From assembly GCA_950097015.1 (NCBI GenBank), contig CATNEN010000031.1:186001-250000 (forward strand): DNA of 64,000 bases. Reading direction: 5' to 3'. The position numbers and the translations under genes were made by a program. Numbering within the stretch: the stretch's first letter is position 1; each line of letters begins with the position of its first letter. Below, in pieces: positions 21,535-35,417 of this stretch. The notes beneath the pieces were generated by a model. It did no database searches. It saw nothing but the letters and a program-made list of their open reading frames with translations, and had not been told where the DNA came from. Origin of the DNA: Macrostomum hystrix (lineage: Eukaryota > Platyhelminthes > Macrostomidae).

Positions 21535-22210
21535 CAAATCGCCTAAGTTCTTTTCAAATGTTAAAAAGCAAAATAATAATTCACTGTTGAAATTTCATTG
21601 CCTTTAGCGCAAAGGGCAGCCAGTTTAGTAAGCACATTCTTCTCCGCCTACACTGAGAGGCTCGCAAATTAAAAAATTATATTTTAACCCAGCCAACTCT
21701 GCCCTGCCCATTGTACGCACTTCAATATTGAACAAATCAGACCCCTCAATAGAAATAACTCGCGGCACCCTCTCTCCGCCAATACACAGAGGCAGTTAGA
21801 ATGTGCGTACGGCCACCTCTCCGCCCCATTTTTTTTCAAACCGACTGCCAACCCTCCACTGGAGAGAAAATACACTAAACAGATAGGCACAAAATGTTGA
21901 CGCAACTCATTTAATCGAGGCCAATTTCATCACAGCGGGAAGGACATTTGCCTACTATATACTACTTAATAGCCTTTCTGCTTTTTTGAGGATCATAGAA
22001 TTTGAAATTTCAGAATTAAAATAGCCTATAGCCTTCCTCGGAAAATTTCCCATTTTCCCATATAAGTTTCAACGCTGAGTTGCCAGTATTCTAGGAGGAG
22101 ATGTCGAACTGACAGACACACACACACACAGACAAACAACACGTGAAAATTAGTATATTTAGAGATAGACGAGCTAAACTCCTCCTCCGGAGGAGGTTGA
22201 GAGGAGAGAA
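21535..22210 (+). repeat. Spacer 4 (type 2, short)
   Basis: Type 2 middle and end (GTCGAACTGAC, AC repeats). From 22171 it belongs to the 6.1-kb duplicated block. Confidence 0.9.
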
Positions 22211-23214
22211 CTCCCATCGCCTGATCTCCCATCGCGTCATCTCCTATCGCCTGATCTCCCATCGCCTGATCTCCCATCGCCTCATCTCCCATCGCCTCAT
22301 CTCCCATCGCCTCATCTCCCATCGCCTCATCTCCCGTCGCCACATCTCCTATCGCCTGATCTCCCATCGCCTCATTTCTCATTGCCTCATCTCCCGTCGC
22401 CACATCTCCCATCGCCTGATCTCCCATCGCCTGATCTCCCATCGCCTCATCTCCCATCGCCTGATCTCCCATCGCCTAATCTCCCATCGCATCATCTCCC
22501 ATCGTCTCATCTCCCATCGCCTCATCTCCTATCGCCTGATCTCCCATCGCCTAATCTCCCATCGCCTCATCTCCCATCGCCTCATCTCCCATCGCCTGAT
22601 CTCCCATCGCCTCATCTCCCGTCGCCACATCTCCTATCGCCTGATCTCCCATCGCCTCATTTCTCATTGCCTCATCTCCCGTCGCCACATCTCCCATCGC
22701 CTGATCTCCCATCGCCTGATCTCCCATCGCGTCATCTCCTATCGCCTGATCTCCCATCGCCTCATCTCCCGTCGCCTGATCTCCCATCGCCTCATCTCCC
22801 ATCACCTGATCACCCATCACCTCATCTCCCATCGCCTGATCTCCCATCGCGTCATCTCCTATCGCCTGATCTCCCATCGCCTGATCTCCCATCGCCTCAT
22901 CTCCCATCGCCTCATCTCCTATCGCCTGATCTCCCATCGCCTAATCTCCCATCGCCTCATCTCCCATCGCCTAATCTCCTATCGGCTGATCTCCCATCGG
23001 CTGATCTCCCATCGCCTAATCTCCCATCGCCCCATCTCCCATCGCCTAATCTCCCATCGGCTGATCTCCCATCGCCTCATCTCCAATCGCCTGATCTCCC
23101 ACCGTCTCATCTCCCATCGCCTCATCTCCCATCGCCTGATCTCCCATCGCCTGATCTCCCATCGCCTAATCTCCCTTCGCCTCATCTCCCATCGCGGCTC
23201 CTATCGCCTGATCT
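22211..23214 (+). repeat. 15-bp minisatellite array 5
   Basis: Rich in CGTCGCCACATC, GCGTCATC and CTATCGCC units. Confidence 0.97.
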
Positions 23215-23894
23215 CAAATCGACTCAGTTCTTTTTAAATGTTAAAAAGCAAAAGCACAATTCACAGTTGAAATCTCATTGCCTTTAGCGCAAAGGGCAGC
23301 CAGTTTTATTAGTAAGTACATTCTTCTCCGCCTACACTGAGAGGCCCGCAAATTTTAAAATTTATTTTCAACCCAGCCAACTCTGCCCTGCCCATTGTAC
23401 GCACTTCAATATTGAACAAATCAGACCCCTCAATAGAAATAACTCGCGGCACCCTCTCTCCGCCAATACACAGGGACAGTTAGAATGTGCGTACGGCCAC
23501 CTCTCCGCCCCATTTTCAAACCGACTGCCAACCCTCCACTGGAGAGAAAATACACTAAACAGATAGGCACAAAATGTTGACGCAACTCATTTAATCGAGG
23601 CCAATTTCATCACAGCGGGAAGGACATTTGCCTACTATATACTACTTAATAGCCTTTCTGCTTTTTTGAGGATCATAGAATTTGAAATTTCAGAATTAAA
23701 ATAGCCTATAGCCTTCCTCGGAAAATTTCCCATTTTCCCATATAAGTTTCAACGCTGAGTTGCCAGTATTCTAGGAGGAGATGTCGAACTGACACACACA
23801 CACACAGACACACACACACACAGACAAACAACACGTGAAAATTAGTATATTTACGAGCTAAACTCCTCCTCCGTAGGAGGTTGAGGGGAGAGAA
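23215..23894 (+). repeat. Spacer 5 (type 2, short)
   Basis: Type 2. The palindrome before the next array is broken to CCTCCTCCGTAGGAGG. Confidence 0.9.
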
Positions 23895-25531
23895 CTCCCA
23901 TCGCCTGATCTCCCATCGCGTCATCTCCTATCGCCTGATCTCCCATCGCCTGATCTCCTATCGCCTGATCTCCCATCGCCTGATCTCCCATCGCGTCATC
24001 TCCTATCGCCTGATCTCCCATCGCCTAATCTCCCATCGCCTCATCTCCCATCGCCTCATCTCCCATCGCCTCATCTCCCATCGCCTGATCTCCCATCGCC
24101 TCATCTCCCGTCGCCACATCTCCTATCGCCTGACCTCCCATCGCCTGATCTCCCATCGCCTCATCTCCCATCGCCTGATCTCCCATCGCCTGATCTCCCA
24201 TCGCGTCATCTCCTATCGCCTGATCTCCCATCGCCTAATCTCCCATCGCCTCATCTCCCATCGCCTCATCTCCCATCGCCTCATCTCCCATCGCCTAATC
24301 TCCCATCGCATCATCTCCCATCGTCTCATCTCCCATCGCCTCATCTCCTATCGCCTGATCTCCCATCGCCTCATCTCCCATCGCCTCATCTCCCATCGCC
24401 TCATCTCCCATCGCCTGATCTCCCATCGCCTGATCTCCCATCGCCTGATCTCCCATCGCGTCATCTCCTATCGCCTGATCTCCCATCGCCTGATCTCCTA
24501 TCGCCTGATCTCCCATCGCCTGATCTCCCATCGCGTCATCTCCTATCGCCTGATCTCCCATCGCCTAATCTCCCATCGCCTCATCTCCCATCGCCTCATC
24601 TCCCATCGCCTCATCTCCCATCGCCTAATCTCCCATCGCATCATCTCCCATCGTCTCATCTCCCATCGCCTCATCTCCTATCGCCTGATCTCCCATCGCC
24701 TCATCTCCCATCGCCTCATCTCCCATCGCCTAATCTCCCATCGCCTCATCTCCCATCGCCTGATCTCCCATCGCCTCATCTCCCATCGCCTCATCTCCCA
24801 TCGCCTCATCTCCCATCGCCTGATCTCCCATCGCCTCATCTCCCATCGCCTGATCTCCTATCGCCTCATCTCCCATCGCCTCATTTCTCATTGCCTCATC
24901 TCCCGTCGCCACATCTCCCATCGCCTGATCTCCCATCGCCTGATCTCCCATCGCCTCATCTCCCATCGCCTCATCTCCCATCGCCTCATCTCCCATCGCC
25001 TCATCTCCCATCGCTTCATCTCCCATCGCCTCATTTCCCATCGCCTCATCTTCCATCACCTGATCACCCATCACCTCATCTCCCATCGCCTAATCTCTCA
25101 TCGCATCATCTCCCATCGTCTCATCTCCCATCGCCTCATCTCCTATCGCCTGATCTCCCATCGCCTAATCTCCCATCGCCTCATCTCCCATCGCCTCATC
25201 TCCCATCGCCTGATCTCCCATCGCCTCATCTCCCGTCGCCACATCTCCTATCGCCTGATCTCCCATCGCCTCATTTCTCATTGCCTCATCTCCCGTCGCC
25301 ACATCTCCCATCGCCTGATCTCCCATCGCCTGATCTCCCATCGCCTCATCTCCCATCGCCTGATCTCCCATCGCCTGATCTCCCATCGCCTGATCTCCCA
25401 TCGGCTCATCTCCCGTTGCCTGATCTCCCATCGCCTGATCTCCCATCGCCTGATCTCCCATCGCCTCATCTCCGATCGCCTGATCTCCCATCGCCTGATC
25501 TCCCATTGCCTGATCTCCCATTGCCTGATCT
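23895..25531 (+). repeat. 15-bp minisatellite array 6
   Basis: About 109 units. Internal blocks with GCGTCATCTCCTATC recur at roughly 270-bp spacing (ORF-free frames repeat at 24025 and 24295). Confidence 0.97.
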
Positions 25532-26211
25532 CAAATCGCCTCAGTTCTTTTCAAATGTTAAAAAGCAAAATAATAATTCACAGTTGAAATTTCATTGCCT
25601 TTAGCGCAAAGGGCAGCCAGTTTTTTAGTAAGTACATTCTTCTCCGCCTACACTGAGAGGCCCGCAAATTTTATCAATTGAATTTTAACCCAGCCAACTC
25701 TGCCCTGCCCATTGTACGCACTTCAATATTGAACAAATCAGACCCCTCAATAGAAAAAACTCGCGGCACCCTCTCTCCGCCAATACACAGGGACAGTTAG
25801 AATGTGCGTACGGCCAACTCTCCGCCCCATTTTCAAACCGACTGCCAACCCTCCACTGGAGAGAAAATACACTAAACAGATAGGCACAAAATGTTGACGC
25901 AACTCATTTAATCGAGGCCAATTTCATCACAGCGGGAAGGACATTTGCCTACTATATACTACTTAATAGCCTTTCTGCTTTTTTGAGGATCATAGAATTT
26001 GAAATTTCAGAATTAAAATAGCCTATAGCCTTCCTCGGAAAATTTCCCATTTTCCCATATAAGTTTCAACGCTGAGTTGCCAGTATTCTAGGAGGAGATG
26101 TCGAACTGACACACACACACACACACAGACACACACACAGACAAACAACACGTGAAAATTAGTATATTTACGAGCTAAACTCCTCCTCCGGAGGAGGTTG
26201 AGGGGAGAGAA
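25532..26211 (+). repeat. Spacer 6 (type 2, short)
   Basis: Type 2, with an AC/GACA microsatellite at ~26108-26144. Confidence 0.9.
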
Positions 26212-27128
26212 CTCCCATCGCCTGATCTCCAATCGCCTGATCTTCCCCCGCCTGATCTCCCATCGCCTCATCTCCCATCGCCTCATCTCCCATCGCCTCA
26301 TCTCCCATCGCCTCATCTCCCATCGCCTCATCTCCCGTCGCCTGATCTCCCATCGCCTAATCTCCCATTGCCTCATCTCCCGTCGCCACATCTCCCATCG
26401 CCTGATTTCCCATCGCCTCATCTCCCATTGCCTCATCTCCCATCGCCTCATCTCCCATCGCCTGATTTCCCATCGCCTGATCTCCCATCGGCTGATCTCC
26501 CATCGCCTCATCTCCAATCGCCTGATCTCCAATCGCCTGATCTCCCATCGCCTAATCTCCCATCGCCTCATCTCCCATCGCCTAATCTCCCATCGCCTAA
26601 TCTCCCATCGCCTGATCTCCCATTGCCTGATCTCCCCTCGTCTCATCTCCCATCGCCTCATCTCCCATCGCCTCATCTCCCTTCACCTGATCACCCATCA
26701 CCTCATCTCCAGTCGCCACATCTCCCATCGCCTGATCTCCCATCGCCTGATCTCCCATCGCCTGATCTCCCATCCCCTCATCTCCCGTCGCCTGATCTCC
26801 CATCGCCTGATCTCCCATCGCCTGATCTCCCATCCCCTCATCTCCCGTCGCCTGATCTCCCATCGCCTCATCTTTCATCGCCTCATCTACCATCGCCTGA
26901 TCTCCCATCGCCTGATCTCCCATCCCCTCATCTCCCATCGCCTCATCTCCCATCGCCTGATCTCCTATCCCCTCATCTCCCGTCGCCTGATCTCCCATCG
27001 CGTCATCTTTCATCGCCTCATCTCTCATCGCCTCATCTCCCATCGCCTCATCTCCCATCGCCTCATCTCTCATCGCCTAAACTCCCATTGCCTCATCTCC
27101 CGTCGCCACATCTCCCATCGCCTCATCT
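26212..27128 (+). repeat. 15-bp minisatellite array 7
   Basis: It opens with CTTCCCCCGCC units, has CATCCCCTC and CTTTCATCG variants, and ends with the TAACC junction. Confidence 0.97.
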
Positions 27129-28318
27129 AACCAAAAACTCCTCACCCAATGATGTCTGGAAGTAGCAATGTGCGTAAACCGCCTTTTGTCCGACTAAACT
27201 GTTGAAAACAATTCAAAATTGACCAATTTTTCTTTAGCTACCATGCCCAGAATCTTCAGAATTAAAATAGACGACAACTTTCGGATAAGATTGAGGGGCT
27301 AGAAATCATATCGCGCGAACTCCATCAACTTTAAATTAAACCCCACCCGTTAAAACAGATTAAGTCCGAGCCATTAATATTGACGACAGCCAGTTCTCCG
27401 GGCCCCGCTCAGTCAGAGGTGCGAATTTCAATAAATAAAATTCAACAGCCCGCCTTCGAGAATAGGAATGTGTGAAACTGTATTGTGGCGAATTCTCTCT
27501 CCTTAGCAATCTCGCCGAGACACTGTACACTCAGCTGAAAGCATTGCAAAAGTATAAAAACTTTATTTGCGCTTGGCATCCCCAATTTTCGGAATTCAGC
27601 AATGAAATTTATATCTCTGGATTTAGAACTTCAAGTTCTCTCCAGCAGTACAAATTTTATCCACAAATCTTAAAAAAGCAAAATAATAATTCTCAGTTGA
27701 AATTTCTGCAAAAGGCAGCCAGTTTAGTAAGCACATTCTTCTCCGCCTACACTGAGAGGCCCGCAAATTTTATCAATTGAATTTTAACCCAGCCAACTCT
27801 GCCCTGCCCATTGTACGCACTTCAATATTGAACAAATCAGACCCCTCAATAGAACTGACTAACGGCACCCTCTCTCCGCCAATACACAGAGGCAGTTAGA
27901 ATGTGCGTACGGCCACCTCTCCGCCCCATTTTTTTTCAAACCGACTGCCAACCCTCCACTGGAGAGAAAATACACTAAACAGATAGGCACAAAATGTTGA
28001 CGCAACTCATTTAACCGAGGCCAATTTCATCACAGCGGGAAGGACATTTGCCTACTATATACTACTTAATAGCCTTTCTGCTTTTTTGAGGATCATAGAA
28101 TTTGAAATTTCAGAATTAAAATAGCCTATAGCCTTCCTCGGAAAATTTCCCATTTTCCCATATAAGTTTCAACGCTGAGTTGCCAGTATTCTAGGAGGAG
28201 ATGTCGAACTGACACACACACACACACACAGACACACACACAGACAAACAACACGTGAAAATTAGTATATTTAGAGACGAGCTAAACTCCTCCTCCGGAG
28301 GAGGTTGAGGGGTGAGAA
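27129..28318 (+). repeat. Spacer 7 (long, type 2)
   Basis: Full long spacer, type 2 end. The start of the array that follows differs slightly from other arrays (GGGGTGAGAACTCC). Confidence 0.9.
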
Positions 28319-29140
28319 CTCCCATCGCCACATCTCCCATCGCCATCGCCTGATTTCCCATCGCCTCATCTCCCATCGCCTCATCTCCCATTGTCTCATC
28401 TCCCATCGCCTCATCTCCCATCGCCTCATCTCCCATCGCCTCATCTCCCATCGCCTCATCTCCCATCGCCTCATCTCCCATCGCCTCATCTCCCATCGCC
28501 TGATCTCCCATCGCCTCATCTCCCATCGCCTGATCTCCCATCGCCTCATCTCCAATCTCCCATAGCCTCATCTCGCATCGCCTCATCTCCCATCGCCTCA
28601 TCTCCCATCGCCTCATCTCCCATCGCCTCATCTTCCATCGCCTCATCTCCCATCGCCTCATCTCCCATCGCCTCATCTCCCATCGCCTCATCTTCCATCG
28701 CCTCATCTTCCATCGCCTCATCTTCCATCGCCTCATCTTCCATCGCCTCATCTCCCATCGCCTCATCTCCCATCGCCTCATCTTCCATCGCCTCATTTTC
28801 CATCGCCTCATCTTCCATCGCCTCATCTTCCATCGCCTCATCTTCCATCGCCTCATCTTCCATCGCCTCATCTCCCATCGCCTCATCTCCCATCCCCTCA
28901 TCTCCCATCGTCTCATCTTCCATCGCCTCATCTTCCATCGCCTCATCTTCCATCGCCTCATCTTCCATCGCCTCATCTTCCATCGCCTCATCTCCCATCC
29001 CCTCATCTCCCATCGCCTCATCTTCCATCGCCTCATCTCCCATCGCCTCATCTCCCATCGCCTCATCTTCCATCGCCTCATCTCCCATCCCCTCATCTCC
29101 CATCGCCTCATCTTCCATCGCCTCATCTCCCATCCCCTGA
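28319..29140 (+). repeat. 15-bp minisatellite array 8 (CTTCC subfamily)
   Basis: It starts with a 6-bp insertion unit (CATCGCCATCGCC) and is then dominated by CATCGCCTCATCTTC, a subfamily found otherwise mainly in arrays 11 and 13. Confidence 0.97.
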
Positions 29141-29850
29141 TCTCTGATCACCTCAGTTCTTTCTAGCAGTACAAATTTTATCCACAAATGTTAAAAAGCA
29201 AAAGGACAATTCACAGTTGAAATTTCATTGCCTTTAGCGCATAGGGCAGCCAGTTTAGTAAGCACATTCTTCTCCGCCTACAGTGAGAGGCCCGCCAAGT
29301 TTATTAATAGAATTTTAACCCCACCAACTCCGCCACAGCCCATTGTACGCACTTCAATATTGAACAAATCAGACCCCTCAATAGAAATAACTCGCGGCAC
29401 CCTCTCTTCGCCAATACACAGAGGCAGTTAGAATGTGCGTACGGCCATGCACCTCTCCGCCCCATTTTTTTTCAAACCGACTGCCAACCGTCCACTGGAG
29501 AGAAAATACACTAAACAGATAGGCACAAAATGTTGACGCAACTCATTTAATCGAGGCCAATTTCATCACAGCGGGAAGGACATTTGCCTACTATATACTA
29601 CTTAATAGCCTTTCTGCTTTTTTGAGGATCATAGAATTTGAAATTTCAGAATTAAAATAGCCTATAGCCTTCCTCGGAAAATTTCCCATTTTCCCATGTA
29701 AGTTTCAACGCTGAGTTGCCAGTATTCTAGGAGGAGATGTCGAACTGACACACACACAGACACACACACAGACAGACAGACAAACAACACGTGAAAATTA
29801 GTATATTTACGAGCTAAACTCCTCCTCCGGAGGAGGTTGAGGGGAGAGAA
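29141..29850 (+). repeat. Spacer 8 (type 2, short)
   Basis: It begins with TCTGATCACCTCAG and contains CTAGCAGTACAAATTTTATC, a segment otherwise seen only in long spacers, so it may be a long/short recombinant. Confidence 0.85.
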
Positions 29851-31283
29851 CTCCCATCGCCACATCTCCCATCGCCACATCTCCCATCGCCATCGCCTGA
29901 TTTCCCATCGCCTCATCTCCCATCGCCTCATCTCCCATTGCCTCATCTCCCATCGCCTCATCTCCCATCGCCTCATCTCCCATCGCCTCATCTCCCATCG
30001 CCTAATCTCCCATCGCCTCATCTCCCATCGCCTCATCTCCCATCGCCTCATCTCCCATCGCCTAATCTCCCATCGCCTCATCTCCCATTGCCTCATCTCC
30101 CATCGCCTCATCTCCCATCGCCTCATCTCCCATCGCCTCATCTCCCATCGCCTAATCTCCCATCGCCTCATCTCCCATCGTCTCATCTCCCATCGCCTCA
30201 TCTCCCATCGCCTAATCTCCCATCGCCTCATCTCCCATCGCCTAATCTCCCATCGCCTAATCTCACATCGCCACATCTCCCATCGCCACATCTCCCATCG
30301 CCATCGCCTGATTTCCCATCGCCTCATCTCCCATCGCCTCATCTCCCATCGCCTAATCTCCCATCGCCTCATCTCCCATCGCCTCATCTCCCATCGCCTA
30401 ATCTCCCATCGCCTCATCTCCCATCGCCTCATCTCCCATCGCCTCATCTCCCATCGCCTCATCTCCCATCGCCTCATCTCCCATCGCCTCATCTCCCATC
30501 GCCTCATCTCCCATCGCCTCATCTCCCATCGCCTAATCTCCCATCGCCTCATCTCCCATCGCCTAATCTCCCATCGCCTAATCTCACATCGCCACATCTC
30601 CCATCGCCACATCTCCCATCGCCATCGCCTGATTTCCCATCGCCTCATCTCCCATCGCCTCATCTCCCATCGCCTAATCTCCCATCGCCTCATCTCCCAT
30701 CGCCTCATCTCCCATCGCCTAATCTCCCATCGCCTCATCTCCCATCGCCTCATCTCCCATCGCCTAATCTCCCATCGCCTCATCTCCCATCGCCTCATCT
30801 CCCATCGCCTCATCTCCCATCGCCTCATCTCCCATCGCCTCATCTCCCATCGCCTAATCTCCCATCGCCTCATCTCCCATCGCCTCATCTCCCATCGCCT
30901 AATCTCCCATCGCCTAATCTCCCATCGGCTCATCTCCCATCGCCTCGTCTCCCATCGCCTCATCTCCCATCGCCTCATCTCCCATCGCCACATCTCCCAT
31001 CGCCATCGCCTGATTTCCCATCGCCTCATCTCCCATCGCCTGATCTCCCATCGCCTAATCTCCCGTCGCCACATCTCCCATTGCCTGATCTCCCATCGCC
31101 TAATCTCCCATCGGCTGATCTCCCATCGGCTGATCTCCCATCGCCTCATCTCCAATCGCCTGATCTCCCATCGCCTAATCTCCCATCGCCTCATCTCCCA
31201 TCGCCTAATCTCCCATCGCCTGATCTCCCATTGCCTGATCTCCCATCGCCTGATCTCCCATCGCGGCTCCGATCGCCTGATCT
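29851..31283 (+). repeat. 15-bp minisatellite array 9
   Basis: Three blocks, each introduced by CATCGCCATCGCCTGATTTC at ~29888, 30298 and 30622, show a higher-order repeat of about 320-410 bp. Confidence 0.97.
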
Positions 31284-31957
31284 CAAATCGACTCGGTTCT
31301 TTTCAAATGATAAGAGCAAAAGCACAATTCACAGTTGAAATTTCATTGCCTTTAGCGCAAAGGGCAGCCAGTTTTTTAGTAAGTACATTCTTCTCCGCCT
31401 ACACTGAGAGGCCCGCAAATTAAAAAATTATATTTTAACCCAGCCAACTCTGCCCTGCCCATTGTACGCACTTCAATATTGAACAAATCAGACCCCTCAA
31501 TAGAAATAACTCGCGGCACCCTCTCTCCGCCAATACACAGGGACAGTTAGAATGTGCGTACGGCCTCCTCTCCGCCCCATTTTTTTCAAACCGACTGCCA
31601 ACCCTCCACTGGAGAGAAAATACACTAAACAGATAGGCACAAAATGTTGACGCAACTCATTTAACCGAGGCCAATTTCATCACAGCGGGAAGGACATTTG
31701 CCTACTATATACTACTTAATAGCCTTTCTGCTTTTTTGAGGATCATAGAATTTGAAATTTCAGAATTAAAATAGCCTATAGCCTTCCTCGGAAAATTTCC
31801 CATTTTCCCATATAAGTTTCAACGCTGAGTTGCCAGTATTCTAGGAGGAGATGTCGAACTGACACACACACACACAGACACACACACAGACAAACAACAC
31901 GTGAAAATTATATTTACGAGCTAAACTCCTCCTCCGGAGGAGGTTGAGGGGAGAGAA
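31284..31957 (+). repeat. Spacer 9 (type 2, short)
   Basis: Type 2; a 4-bp deletion in the AATTAGTATATTTA segment just before the array (AATTATATTTA). Confidence 0.9.
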
Positions 31958-32661
31958 CTCCCATCGCCTCATCTCCCATCGCCTCATCTCCCATCGCCTA
32001 ATCTCCCATCGCATCATCTCCCATCGTCTCATCTCCCATCGCCTCATCTCCTATCGCCTGATCTCCCATCGCCTCATCTCCCATCGCCTCATCTCCCATC
32101 GCCTCATCTCCCATCGCCTGATCTCCCATCGCCTCATCTCCCGTCGCCACATCTCCTATCGCCTCATCTCCCATCGCCTCATTTCTCATTGCCTCATCTC
32201 CCGTCGCCACATCTCCCATCGCCTGATCTCCCATCGCCTGATCTCCCATCGCCTCATCTCCCATCGCCTGATCTCCCATCGCCTGATCTCCCATCGCCTG
32301 ATCTCCAATCGGCTCATCTCCCATCGCCTGATCTCCCATCGCCTGATCTCCCATCGCCTCATCTCCCATCGCCTGATCCCATCGCCTCATTTCTCATTGC
32401 CTCATCTCCCGTCGCCACATCTCCGATCGCCTGATCTCCCATCGCCTGATCTCCCATCGCCTCATCTCCCATCGCCTGATCTCCCATCGCCTGATCTCCC
32501 ATCGCCTGATCTCCCATCGCCTGATCTCCCATCGGCTCATCTCCCGTTGCCTGATCTCCCATCGCCTGATCTCCCATCGCCTGATCTCCCATCGCCTGAT
32601 CTCCGATCGCCTGATCTCCCATCGCCTGATCTCCCATTGCCTGATCTCCCATTGCCTGATC
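31958..32661 (+). repeat. 15-bp minisatellite array 10
   Basis: Contains a broken unit (CCTGATCCCATCGCC at ~32374) that shifts the 15-bp register, so the long frames on both sides are interrupted. Confidence 0.97.
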
Positions 32662-33332
32662 TCAAATCGCCTCAGTTCTTTTCAAATGTTAAAAAGCAAA
32701 ATAATAATTCACAGTTGAAATTTCATTGCCTTTAGCGCAAAGGGCAGCCAGTTTTTTAGTAAGTACATTCTTCTCCGCCTACACTGAGAGGCCCGCAAAT
32801 TTTATCAATTGAATTTTAACCCAGCCAACTCTGCCCTGCCCATTGTACGCACTTCAATATTGAACAAATCAGACCCCTCAATAGAAATAACTCGCGGCAC
32901 CCTCTCTCCGCCAATACACAGGGACAGTTAGAATGTGCGTACGGCCAACTCTCCGCCCCATTTTCAAACCGACTGCCAACCCTCCACTGGAGAGAAAATA
33001 CACTAAACAGATAGGCACAAAATGTTGACGCAACTCATTTAATCGAGGCCAATTTCATCACAGCGGGAAGGACATTTGCCTACTATATACTACTTAATAG
33101 CCTTTCTGCTTTTTTGAGGATCATAGAATTTGAAATTTCAGAATTAAAATAGCCTATAGCCTTCCTCGGAAAATTTCCCATTTTCCCATATAAGTTTCAA
33201 CGCTGAGTTGCCAGTATTCTAGGAGGAGATGTCGAACTGACACACACACAGACACACAGACAAACAACACGTGAAAATTAGTATATTTAGACGAGCTAAA
33301 CTCCTCCTCCGGAGGAGGTTGAGGGGAGAGAA
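32662..33332 (+). repeat. Spacer 10 (type 2, short)
   Basis: Type 2, with a short AC tract. Confidence 0.9.
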
Positions 33333-34729
33333 CTCCCATCGCCTGATCTCCAATCGCCTGATCTTCCCCCGCCTGATCTCCCACCGTCTCATCTCCCATC
33401 GCCTCATCTCCCATCGCCTCATCTTCCATCGCCTCATCTTCCATCGCCTCATCTCCCATCGCCTGATCTCCCATCCCCTCATCTCCCATCGCCTCATCTC
33501 CCATCGCCTCATCTCCCATCGCCTGATCTCCCATCGCCTCATCTCCCATCGCCTCATCTCCCATCCCCTCATCTCCCATCGCCTCATCTTCCATCGCCTC
33601 ATCTTCCATCGCCTCATCTTCCATCGCCTCCTCTCCCATCGCCTGATCTCCCATCCCCTCATCTCCCATCGCCTCATCTCCCATCGCCTCATCTTCCATC
33701 GCCTCATCTTCCATCGCCTCATCTTCCATCCCCTCATCTCCCATCCCCTCATCTCCCATCGCCTCATCTCCCATCGCCTCATCTTCCATCGCCTCATCTC
33801 CCATCGCCTGATCTCCCATCGCCTCATCTCCCATCGCCTCATCTCCCATCGCCTCATCTCCCATCCCCTCATCTCCCATCGCCTCATCTTCCATCGCCTC
33901 ATCTTCCATCGCCTCATCTTCCATCGCCTCCTCTCCCATCGCCTGATCTCCCATCCCCTCATCTCCCATCGCCTCATCTTCCATCGCCTCATCTCCCATC
34001 GCCTCATCTCCCATCCCCTCATCTCCCATCGCCTGATCTCCCATCGCCTCATCTCCCATCGCCTCATCTCCCATCGCCTCATCTCCCATCGCCTGATCTC
34101 CCATCGCCTCATCTCCCATCGCCTGATCTCCTATCGCCTCATCTCCCATCGCCTCATTTCTCATTGCCTCATCTCCCGTCGCCACATCTCCCATCGCCTG
34201 ATCTCCCATCGCCTGATCTCCCATCGCCTCATCTCCCATCGCCTCATCTCCCATCGCTTCATCTCCCATCGCCTCATCTCCCATCGCCTCATCTTCCATC
34301 ACCTGATCACCCATCACCTCATCTCCCATCGCCTAATCTCTCATCGCATCATCTCCCATCGCCTAATCTCCCATCGCCTCATCTCCCATCGCCTCATCTC
34401 CCATCGCCTGATCTCCCATCGCCTCATCTCCCGTCGCCACATCTCCTATCGCCTGATCTCCCATCGCCTCATTTCTCATTGCCTCATCTCCCGTCGCCAC
34501 ATCTCCCATCGCCTGATCTCCCATCGCCTGATCTCCCATCGCCTCATCTCCCATCGCCTGATCTCCCATCGCCTGATCTCCCATCGCCTGATCTCCCATC
34601 GGCTCATCTCCCGTTGCCTGATCTCCCATCGCCTGATCTCCCATCGCCTGATCTCCCATCGCCTCATCTCCGATCGCCTGATCTCCCATCGCCTGATCTC
34701 CCATTGCCTGATCTCCCATTGCCTGATCT
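33333..34729 (+). repeat. 15-bp minisatellite array 11
   Basis: The first ~700 bp are of the CTTCC/CATCCCC subfamily and contain an internal duplication of ~300 bp (33590 and 33890 regions). The last part matches the ends of arrays 6, 14, 17 and 21. Confidence 0.97.
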
Positions 34730-35417
34730 CAAATCGCCTCAGTTCTTTTCAAATGTTAAAAAGCAAAATAATAATTCACAGTTGAAATTTCATTGCCTTT
34801 AGCGCAAAGGGCAGCCAGTTTTTTAGTAAGTACATTCTTCTCCGCCTACACTGAGAGGCCCGCAAATTTTATCAATTGAATTTTAACCCAGCCAACTCTG
34901 CCCTGCCCATTGTACGCACTTCAATATTGAACAAATCAGACCCCTCAATAGAAATAACTCGCGGCACCCTCTCTCCGCCAATACACAGGGACAGTTAGAA
35001 TGTGCGTACGGCCAACTCTCCGCCCCATTTTCAAACCGACTGCCAACCCTCCACTGGAGAGAAAATACACTAAACAGATAGGCACAAAATGTTGACGCAA
35101 CTCATTTAATCGAGGCCAATTTCATCACAGCGGGAAGGACATTTGCCTACTATATACTACTTAATAGCCTTTCTGCTTTTTAGAGGATCATAGAATTTGA
35201 AATTTCAGAATTAAAATAGCCTATAGCCTTCCTCGGAAAATTTCCCATTTTCCCATATAAGTTTCAACGCTGAGTTGCCAGTATTCTAGGAGGAGATGTC
35301 GAACTGACACACACACAGACACACACACAGACAGACAGACAAACAACACGTGAAAATTAGTATATTTAGAGAGAGACGAGCTAAACTCCTCCTCCGGAGG
35401 AGGTTGAGGGGAGAGAA
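34730..35417 (+). repeat. Spacer 11 (type 2, short)
   Basis: Type 2, but its microsatellite ends with three GACA units. Confidence 0.9.

Larger units (their letters stand above)
22171..28311 (+). repeat. 6.1-kb segmental duplication, copy 1
   Basis: Matches 43310-49450 at a constant offset of 21,139 bp through three arrays and three spacers, including private variants such as the broken palindrome CCGTAGG at ~23871 and 45010. Matching frames inside it give identical translations. Confidence 0.92.
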
